DNA from: Okapia johnstoni
Lineage: Eukaryota > Chordata > Mammalia > Artiodactyla > Giraffidae
NCBI GenBank assembly: GCA_024291935.2
Contig: CM044311.1
Span: forward strand, 20,731,001-20,795,000
Length of the DNA: 64,000 nt
Direction: 5' to 3'
This document shows positions 56,445 through 64,000 of the stretch, in pieces. Position numbers and translations under genes: made by a program. Position 1 is the first letter of the stretch; each line of letters begins with the position of its first letter. A model generated the notes under the pieces. That model had not been told where the DNA came from. It searched no databases and worked only from the letters and a program-made list of their open reading frames with translations.

Positions 56445-57467
56445 GGAATACCAGACCATCTGACCTGTCTCTTGAGAAACCTGTATACAGGTCAGGAAGC
56501 AACAGTTAGAACTGGAGATGGAACAACAGACTGGTTCCAAAGAGGAAAAGGAGTACGTCAAGGCTGTATATTGTCACCCTGCTTATTTAACTTATATGCA
56601 GAGTACATCATGAGAAATGCTGGGGTGGAAGAAGCACAAGCTGGAATCAAGATTGCCGGGAGAAATATCAATAACCTCAGATATGCAGATGACACCACCC
56701 TTATGGCAGAAAGTGAAGAAGAACTAAAGAGCCTCTTGATGAAAGTGAAAGAGGAGAGTGAAAAAGTTGGCTTAAAGCTCAACGTTCAGAAAACTAATAT
56801 CATGGCATCTGGTCCCATCACTTTATGGGAAATAGATGGGGAAACAGTGGAAACAGTGTCAGACTTTATTTGGGGGGGCTCCAAAATCACTGCTGATGGT
56901 GATTGCAGCCATGAAATTAAAAGACGCTTCCTCCTTGGAAGGAAGGTTATGGTCAACCTAAATAGCATATTTAAAAGCAGAGACATTACTTTGCCAACAA
57001 AAGTCTGTCTAGTCAAGGCTATGGTTTTTCCAGTGGTCATGTATGGATGTGAGAGTTGGGCAGTGAAGAAAGCTGAGCGCTGAAGAATTGATGCTTTTGA
57101 ACTGTGGTGTTGGAGAAGACTCTTGAGAGTCCCTTGGACTGCAAGGAGATCCAATCAATCCATCCTAAAGGAGATCAGTCCTGGGTGTTCATTGGAAGGA
57201 CTGATGTTGAAGCTGAAACTCCAATACTTTGGCCACCTCATGCGAAAGGTTGACTCATTGGAAAAGACCCTAATGCTGGGAAGGATCGGGGGCAGGAAGA
57301 GAAGGGGATGACAGAGGATGAGATGGTTGGATGGCATCACTGACTCGATGGACATGGGTTTGGGTGGACTCCGGGAGTTGATGATGGACAGAGAAGCCTG
57401 GCGTGCTGCAATTCATGGGGTTGCAAAGAGTCAGACACGACTGAGCGACTGAACTGAACTGAACTGA
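56445..57467 (+). mobile_element. BovB LINE, 5'-truncated 1.0-kb copy
   Basis: Plus-strand BovB from the RT thumb-proximal segment ('RNLYTGQEATVRTGDGTTDW') to a complete 3' end with four GAACT units. Well preserved; the main breaks are two in-frame TGA codons. It is the inverted counterpart of the copy at 42885-44404. TSD uncertain. Confidence 0.95.
56472..57311 (+). pseudogene. BovB RT/C-terminal fragment with CpG-type stops
   Basis: The 203-codon frame 56472-57083 carries 'GVRQGCILSPCLFNLYAEY' and an intact YADD at 56682-56693. It ends at TGA (57081-57083) where other copies have CGA (Arg). The same frame then continues from 57084 through '[16 protein letters not shown]' to a second TGA at 57309-57311, again at a CGA site. 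No frameshift occurs across these 280 codons. Without the endonuclease and start it is non-functional. Confidence 0.92.
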
Positions 57468-58337
57468 ATATAGTAGGTAAACTAAGGTTTCCATAAGTTG
57501 AGGCAAGGCCAAGCCTCATTAATTTTCAACATTAAGGTGTATTCACTGAACAGTCATCCTGTAATTAGCATGATTTGAGGTCCTGACAAAAAGTCTAATG
57601 GAGAATACAGGTCTCTTCAGTAAACATATTAGTGGACTTATAGTGAGTAAATTTTGTAGGACAAAAATGGGCCAACCATGGGATATGTTGGTCAGAACAC
57701 TGGTTGAGTATAAACTGACTACAAATAAAGTTAGATGGATTGGAAAATAGGTTAGATATTTCAAATATAGGAATTGACTACTTTACAGATGATCTAGTAA
57801 CACTTTCTCTATCCCCAGCTTGGGTATACAATACTATGAAAAAAGTATATACTGTCATTGTAGAAATAAGCCCAATTACATAATATAAATATATTTTTTA
57901 AATGTACAGATTGCATTCTATTAGAGGAATTTTCATTTCTATGGGACATATATTTTCATCAATAATAAATAGAGGGTTTACTTGATAGCTCATAGGAGGC
58001 ACCATAAGAATGGCAATGTTGATGATAATATTTCTTTTTCTTATAAAACAAATTGATATTTGATAAAACTACCTGCTTCGAGGCAATGTTCATTATATTT
58101 TAATTTTACAAGTTTTTCAACCTTCTGACTTCATGAGTTTTAGAGAATTCTGAGTTCAACTTCAATTACATTTAACAAAACCTGACTTTAGAAGTGTCTG
58201 TGTGTGTGTGATGAAGAGTTATTAATTGATACATTTTATTTGCTCCATGATCTTCCTGTATTCAGTCATTAAGAAGAGATTTTTATAAGGAGGATGTTAA
58301 AATGTCATTCTGAGAAGAGAGCTAGATAACTTTTATT
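57468..58337. other. Unassigned spacer
   Basis: A short TG run near 58198-58210; otherwise AT-rich with no element recognised. Confidence 0.45.
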
Positions 58338-58625
58338 TATTTTTTCATTTATTTTTTTAAAAATCTTTTTTGGAGTATAGTTGATTTACAATGTTGTGTT
58401 TGTTTCAGGTGGACAGTAAAGTGGACCAGTTATGCATACAAGTATATCCACTCATTTTTAGATTCTTTTCCCATGTATTAATAGATCATTACAGAGTATA
58501 GAGTTTCCTGTGCTATACATTAGGTCCTTATTAGTTATCTATTTTATAAATAGTAATATGTATATATAAATCCTAATTACCCAATGTATCCCTTTACTTA
58601 CACTCTTGTAACTATAAGCTTGTTT
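58338..58625 (-). mobile_element. L1 3'-UTR fragment
   Basis: Minus-strand L1 3' end (TTTGGAGTATAGTTGATTTAC, then CCTGTGCTATACATTAGGTCC), truncated at the junction with a plus-strand L1. Confidence 0.85.
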
Positions 58626-60670
58626 TCCAAATTGGAAGAGAAGAAATAAAGCTGTCACTGTTTTTAGATGACATGACACTATATGTAGAAATTCCTAAAG
58701 ATACTGACAGAAAACTATTAGAGCTAATCAGTGAATCTGGTAAAGTTGCAGGATAAAAAATTAATATACAGAAATATCCTGTACACTGACAATGAAAGTC
58801 AGAAAGAGAAATTAAGGAAACCATCCTATTTACTATTCTAACAAAAGTCATAGAATACCTAGGAATAAACCTACATAAGGAGGCAAAAGGCCTGTATTCA
58901 GAAAACTATTAGAAAATGCTAAAAGAAATCAAACACTGCACAGATAAGAGAGATACACCATATTCTTGGATTGGAAGAATCAATATTGTGAAAACAGCTA
59001 TACTACCCAGCGCAGCCTCAATGCAATAACTGTCACATTACCAATGACATATTTGACAGAATTAGAACAAAAAAATTTACAGTTTGTATAGAAACACAAG
59101 AGATCCCAAACAGCCAAAGCAATATTGAGAAAACAAAGTGGAGCTGGAGGAATCAGGCTCACTGAATTCAGACTATACTACAAAGTTATAGTAGTTAAGA
59201 CAGTATGGAACTGGCACAAAAACAGAAACATAGATGAATGGAACAGTATAGAATGCCTGGAGATAATGATCACCTAGTCTATTACAAAAGAAGGATTATA
59301 TACAATGGAGAAAAGACAGTCTCTTCAATAAAGAGTGCTAGGAAAACTGTACAGCTACATGTAAAGAATTAAATTAGAACAATCCAAAACACCACACACA
59401 CAAACAAGCTCAAAATGAATTAAAGACCTAAACGTAAGACCAGATACTATAAAACAAGGAAAACATAGGCAGAACACTCTTTGACATGAATCACAGCAAG
59501 ATCTTTATGAACCACCTCCTAGAGTAATGGAAATAAAAACAAAAACAAACTGGATCTAAGTAAACTTAAAGGCTTTTGCAGAGTAAAGTAAATCGTAAAG
59601 AAGATGAAGAAATAACCCTCAGAATGGGAGAAAATATCTGCAAAGGAAGCTACTGACAAGGGACTAATCTCCAAAATATACAAACACCCATGCAATTCAA
59701 TATTAAAATGAAGCAAATCATCCAATGGAAAAAAATGGGGAGGAGATCTCAATCTAGACATGTCTCCAAAGAAGACATACAGATGACCAACAAACACACG
59801 AAAAGATACTCACCATCACTAATTATTAGAGAAATGTAAATCAAAACTACATTGAGGCATCACCTCACACCAGTCATAAACCCATCATCAAAATCTAAAA
59901 ACCATACATGTTGGACAGGGTGTGGAGAATAGGGAATCCTTCTACACTGCTGGTGGGAATGTAAATTGGTACAGTCACTGTGAAGAATAGTATGGAGGTT
60001 CCTTAAAAACCTACGTATAGAACTACCATAGGACCCAGAAATGCTACTCCTGGTTGTATACCCAGGGAAAACCATAATTCAGAAAGAAACATGAACTCCA
60101 GCATTCATTGCAACACTCTTTACAATATCCAGGGCATAGAATCAATCTAAATGTCTATCAACAGAGGAATGGATAAAGACGTGATACATATACACAATGG
60201 AATTTTACTCATCAATAAAAAAAAATAATAATAATTTCATTTGCAGCAACATGGATGGACCTAGAAATTGTCATATGAGTGAAATGTCAGACACAGAAAG
60301 AAAAATATCATGTTATATTTGTTATATGTAGAATCTGAAAAATGGGAGGATACAAATGAACTTATTCATAAAACAAAAGTAGAGTCATGGATGTAGACAA
60401 AAAACCTATAGTTGTCAGGAAAAAAGGAGGGGGATAAATTTTGAGATTGGGACTGATACATATGTACCACTATATATAGAATATATTACTAATAATAACC
60501 TGCAGTATTGCACAGGGAACTGTGCCCAATATTCTGTAAAGGTCCATATGGAAAAAGAATCTTATAAAATAGTGTATATATGTATATGTATAACTGCTTC
60601 ACTTTGCTGTGTACATGTGAAACTAATACCCATTGTAACTCGACTGTATTCCAAAATTTTTTTAAAAGGT
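58626..60670 (+). mobile_element. Old L1: ORF2 from RT motif to 3' UTR
   Basis: Plus-strand L1, 5'-truncated just before the RT catalytic motif, which here reads FLDD (usually FADD) at about 58662-58673. The C-terminal Cys motif is still visible near 59910-59975 ('[17 protein letters not shown]' with a stop). The 3' UTR ends near 60670. Many stops and frameshifts show great age. The minus frames 59519-59797 and 59860-60075 are shadows. Confidence 0.88.
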
Positions 60671-60682
60671 GATGAATCTAAT

Positions 60683-60687
60683 ATACA

Positions 60688-60751
<64 letters not shown>
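60683..60751. repeat. (AC)n(AT)n microsatellite
   Basis: Uninterrupted AC from about 60695 to 60739 (about 22 units), preceded by a CATA interruption and followed by (AT)5-6. It sits at the tail of the L1 and probably grew from it. Confidence 0.95.
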
Positions 60752-60785
60752 ACATACATAGTAAGACACCAGAGAAGAGAACTAG

Positions 60786-60845
60786 AGAGCATGTATTTAT
60801 TTATTTACTTTTAAAATTTTTATTGGAATATAGTTGATATATTAA
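60786..60845 (-). mobile_element. L1 3'-end scrap
   Basis: TTTATTTATTTACTTTTAAA followed by TTTATTGGAATATAGTTGA, the minus-strand end of an L1. Confidence 0.55.
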
Positions 60846-60906
60846 AATCTTGATAACATTGGGAAGAGGGAAAAGGGAGGGGTAAAAGCAGTATTTATAC
60901 AAACTA

Positions 60907-61134
60907 TTTTTCTTCCTGGTTGGTGCTAGTGGTTAAAGAACCCCTGCCAATTCAGAAGACATAAGAGATGAGAATTTCGTCCCTAAATCTAGACGATCCC
61001 CTGGAGGAGGGTATGGCAACCCACTCCAGTATTCTTGTTTAGAGAATTCTAAGGACAGAGGAGCCTGGCAGGCTATGGTCCATAGGGTTGCAAAGAGTCA
61101 GACACAACTGAAGAGACTTAGCATGTATGCATGC
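60907..61134 (+). mobile_element. Bov-tA SINE
   Basis: Plus-strand Bov-tA with a diverged head (TTGGTGCTAGTGGTTAAAG) and a typical body and tail. The perfect 10-bp TSD ATACAAACTA is at 60897-60906 and 61135-61144. Confidence 0.93.
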
Positions 61135-61227
61135 ATACAAACTAGTATGTATAAAATAAATAAGCAACAAGAATATCTTTTACAGAACAGAAAAATATAG
61201 CTATTATTTTATACCAACTTTAAATGG

Positions 61228-61321
61228 AGCAAAACGTATAAAAATATTGAATCACTGTACTATACACCTGAAACTAGTATATTGTAAAGCAATTATACTT
61301 CAGTTAAATAAATAATAAAAT
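61228..61321 (+). mobile_element. L1 3'-terminal fragment
   Basis: TGTACTATACACCTGAAACT followed by ATTATACTTCAGTTAAATAA is the plus-strand L1 3' end with its A-rich tail. Confidence 0.75.
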
Positions 61322-62577
61322 GTTGTGTTATTGCCCAAGATTGGCTTTCCCATAGGAAAAAAAAACAAAAAAAAAAACCCTTGGTATTGTAACAACATTT
61401 TCTAAAGTTTAAATACAATTATTGCTACCCAATGACAAACATCATGGCATAAGTTATATAAACTAGCAGTCAGCTTTCAAATTAAAATCAAATTATTTTA
61501 AAATTTTTTCAGTAAACAAATACCTATTAAGAGATACTTTTAATCCTCACATTTTAACTGGAATACATTAATATATTTCATTACAGCCTTCATTTCCTGA
61601 GATATTTATTACATTATATCCACTTTTTGCTTTGATTCATTTATAAGTATGATTTGAGATTGAAGACAAAATATAATTTTTCAGATGCTAAAATAAGGAA
61701 ATTGGTTATATTCTCAAAATAAATAACTTACCTTTCTAAAATTACTTTATTTTGGAAATTGAAATCATTTCTGTGTTTTAACATAAATTGTCACAATCTG
61801 GTATGACATATTTTATGAGATTTTTATGCATTTCTTTTTTCCTGCCCACTTGAGGATTAGATGCATCTGGCAACTCATTTATGTCAATGACATTTATTAA
61901 TCACTTCTCATTATTTAAGTTATGATGTATGAAGGCTTTCACACTTGTGATATTTCAAAAGTATCTAAAACTGATGATTCCCATTTTCTCATTTAAAACC
62001 TATTATGAAGGACTCTCCTGAGAAAACAGCCACCTGTGTCCAGTTAACAGCTTATGGTCATCTAGAATTCCTGATTGCATAGATAAAATGTGTTTACTTC
62101 TTGTTCCTATTTTTCCACTACAATGCCCTTCAACTAAATTGACCTCATTTGTTTGTTATTAACATATCTTTTAATGTAATTAATCACTTATCCATTTAAA
62201 AATCCACATTTTTTCATGTTATTTCTGCCATTTTTTAAATTGGTTCAAGACAGAGAACCAAGTAATATGTATATATTGCAAACCACATGTAGATATCCAG
62301 GGATTTGGTGAGTAAACAAAAGATGTCTGACATTAATTAGTTTTTCAGATTTGTATATTTTATGCATAATTAGCTTCCATAATATGAATATACAACAATA
62401 GTGAATAGACAGGTCAAATAAATATTGTGTCATAGAAGAGTATTATTTCACAGTTTCATATTTTTTTTTTTGTATTTTAACAAAAATAAAGAGAACAAAA
62501 TATAAGTGGATAAAAAGATCATTTGAGTAATAGTCTCACTCTGCCCTCCATAAATTTATAAAAAGACTTCCAAATAT
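61322..62577. other. AT-rich stretch, nothing recognised
   Basis: Short A- and T-runs only. Confidence 0.45.
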
Positions 62578-62612
62578 CTTTATATATATATACATATATA
62601 TATATATATTCA
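62578..62612. repeat. (TA)n simple repeat
   Basis: TATATATATATACATATATA-type run. Confidence 0.8.
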
Positions 62613-62699
62613 GGTTATATATAATTAGAAAAAAATTGATAGTAGATGGATAGCTAGATAGATAAAAGATAATCTTACAAAAATTAAGATAGTTCCTGC

Positions 62700-63001
62700 T
62701 GTTTTGCAGGCTTTTCTCTAATTGCAAAAAGTAGGGGCCACTCTCCAGTTGCACTGTGAGGGCTTCCCATTGCGGTGGCTTCTCTTGTTGTGGAGCACGG
62801 GTCCTAGGGTGCTTGCACTTCAGCAGCTGAGGCATGTGTGCTCAGCAGTGTGACTCCTGGACTCTAGAGCACAAGCTCAGTAGTTGTGGCACACTGGCCT
62901 AGCTGCTCCACAGCATGTGAGATCTTACCAGCCCAGGGATCAAACTTGTGCCTACTGCACTGGCAGGTGAATGTTTTACCACTGAACTGCCAGGGACACC
63001 C
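62700..63001 (-). mobile_element. CHR-type tRNA-derived SINE
   Basis: On the minus strand the tRNA-like head (TCCCTGGCAGTTCAGTGG, then AGTTTGATCCC) is at the right, followed by the CHR body (CAACAAGAGAAGCCACCGCA; ACTAGAGAAAG-like end). CHR SINEs are shared by cetaceans, hippos and ruminants and are not BovB-derived. The frame 62536-62835 on the minus strand overlaps it and is spurious. No TSD was recognised. Confidence 0.85.
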
Positions 63002-64000
63002 TCTAGTAATCAATCTTCAATAATTTCAACACATAACAATCAAGTCCCAAGTTGATGATAACTGGCAGCAGCGTATTACAAGTTCCACATGCACAAAGTA
63101 GACATTTAAAGATTTTAGTAGATATATATTGATTTTAAATACTCATAATAACAAACATATTATTGTTTGAAAATTGATAGAAACAAAAACGTTCTTAAAA
63201 TATGGTAAAATTCTGAATACAGGAAAGCTACAAATATGTGTAAAGTGACTAAAGAGCTTTATATAAGTCTACATTATTGCATCAAAATTAAGAATCAGCA
63301 AAGCACCAATATTTCAAAATACTTATTGTTGACTAATATATTTTTATGCTTACCAAGTTACATTTGGCCAAATTAATTATAGCCAAATATAATGAAGTTC
63401 ATTTTTTACTTACACAGAAATTATCAATGTGTATTATTTAACCTTATATAAAACTGTTTATCATAGTCAGAGTATTTCAATAGAAAATATAAAATGAGAA
63501 TGCTTAAGTTTCAGAAAGGTCAGAAAACTCTTACACCTAAAATAGAGCTAATAATTCAAGATGATTGAGTATGCTTAGACATTTGGGCAAGAAATTATTT
63601 TTTAATTAGTTGGGAATGTCTTGTATATATGACATGTTGACAGGACTCATGCTATATCTTCTAAGATGCATCATAACAATAATGAAATGAGATAAAATAA
63701 ATTAGAATCTATTGATTTTAACCTCCTTAGTATGAAACAAGAGCATTTTGGGTGTTAAGCAAAAACAAAAATTAGAATATTGAATCTTGAACGGTGATTT
63801 TCCTGTTTGTTTTAAAATACAGACTGTTCTGCAATTGAAGCCTAGATTAACAAATTATTTTATATCCACTGCTTGATTAAAAATATCTTAAAGATATCCA
63901 ACTTGCTTTGTCCTTCTCCTAAAGCTGAGTGATTTTGTAGTGAAGAATTTGTAGTGAGCATAAATTTACAACTTTGGAGCAGACTGAAATCACGGCTATT
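63002..64000. other. AT-rich terminal stretch, nothing recognised
   Basis: No element, exon or RNA gene seen up to the window edge. Confidence 0.45.

Noticed and set aside
600..64000. CRISPR-like recurrence of short identical segments
   Set aside because: The recurring segments are dispersed BovB/SINE sequences hundreds to thousands of bases apart, not regularly spaced repeats.

Overview
This window looks like a gene desert from a pecoran ruminant genome, most likely a bovid. The diagnosis rests on repeats: many copies of the ruminant RTE-type LINE BovB, its SINE derivatives Bov-tA (tRNA-headed) and BOV-A/BOV-A2, a CHR-type cetartiodactyl SINE, ruminant L1, and two solo-LTR-like elements resembling the bovine ERV family usually called BTLTR1. 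The sequence is AT-rich. I found no convincing host protein-coding exon, no rRNA, no free-standing tRNA gene, no CRISPR array and no bacterial feature. Family names are from memory of the consensus sequences; no database search was possible.

Layout. 0-5 kb: two BovB copies, the first a twin-primed (5'-inverted) insertion with a perfect 12-bp target-site duplication (TSD). 7.2-10.4 kb: an old minus-strand L1 carrying a nested BovB and a small foldback. 11.2-17.2 kb: two plus-strand BovB copies in tandem orientation, one almost full length (endonuclease plus reverse transcriptase), both dead at the RT YADD motif. 17.3-28.5 kb: L1 and BovB pieces, an LTR seated in a BovB tail, several SINEs with clear TSDs, and a BovB with a SINE inside it. 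28.9-34.1 kb: SINEs, then a decayed ERV-L-like pol on the plus strand, broken by a BovB and followed by a young 5'-truncated L1 with an intact ORF2 C-terminus. 34.1-39.6 kb: BovB and SINE copies, then an old plus-strand L1 with four nested insertions. 41.9-42.5 kb: a 166-bp imperfect inverted repeat with LTR-like features. 42.9-44.4 kb: the most intact BovB reverse transcriptase (minus strand, one 4-bp duplication). 44.4-50 kb: sparse, with a perfect (CA)25. 50-53.1 kb: BOV-A2, a second LTR (plus strand), two Bov-tA. 53.9-55.5 kb: an L1 joining its 5' UTR and ORF1 directly to the L1 3' end, without ORF2. 56.4-57.5 kb: another good BovB RT. 58.3-61.3 kb: head-to-head L1 pieces, an AC microsatellite, a Bov-tA. 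62.7-63.0 kb: a CHR SINE.

How the parts work together. This is a record of retrotransposition rather than a gene system. BovB supplies the RT/endonuclease whose 3' end is shared by Bov-tA and BOV-A, so the SINEs are presumed BovB-dependent, while L1 copies with A-rich tails are self-mobilised. Insertion order can be read from nesting: old L1 and ERV-L first, then BovB, then Bov-tA/BOV-A and the LTRs. I did not find an undescribed biological system. The items most worth checking are the twin-primed BovB, the ORF2-less L1, the inverted repeat at 41.9-42.5 kb, the L1 foldback at 9.0 kb and the ERV-L pol relic.
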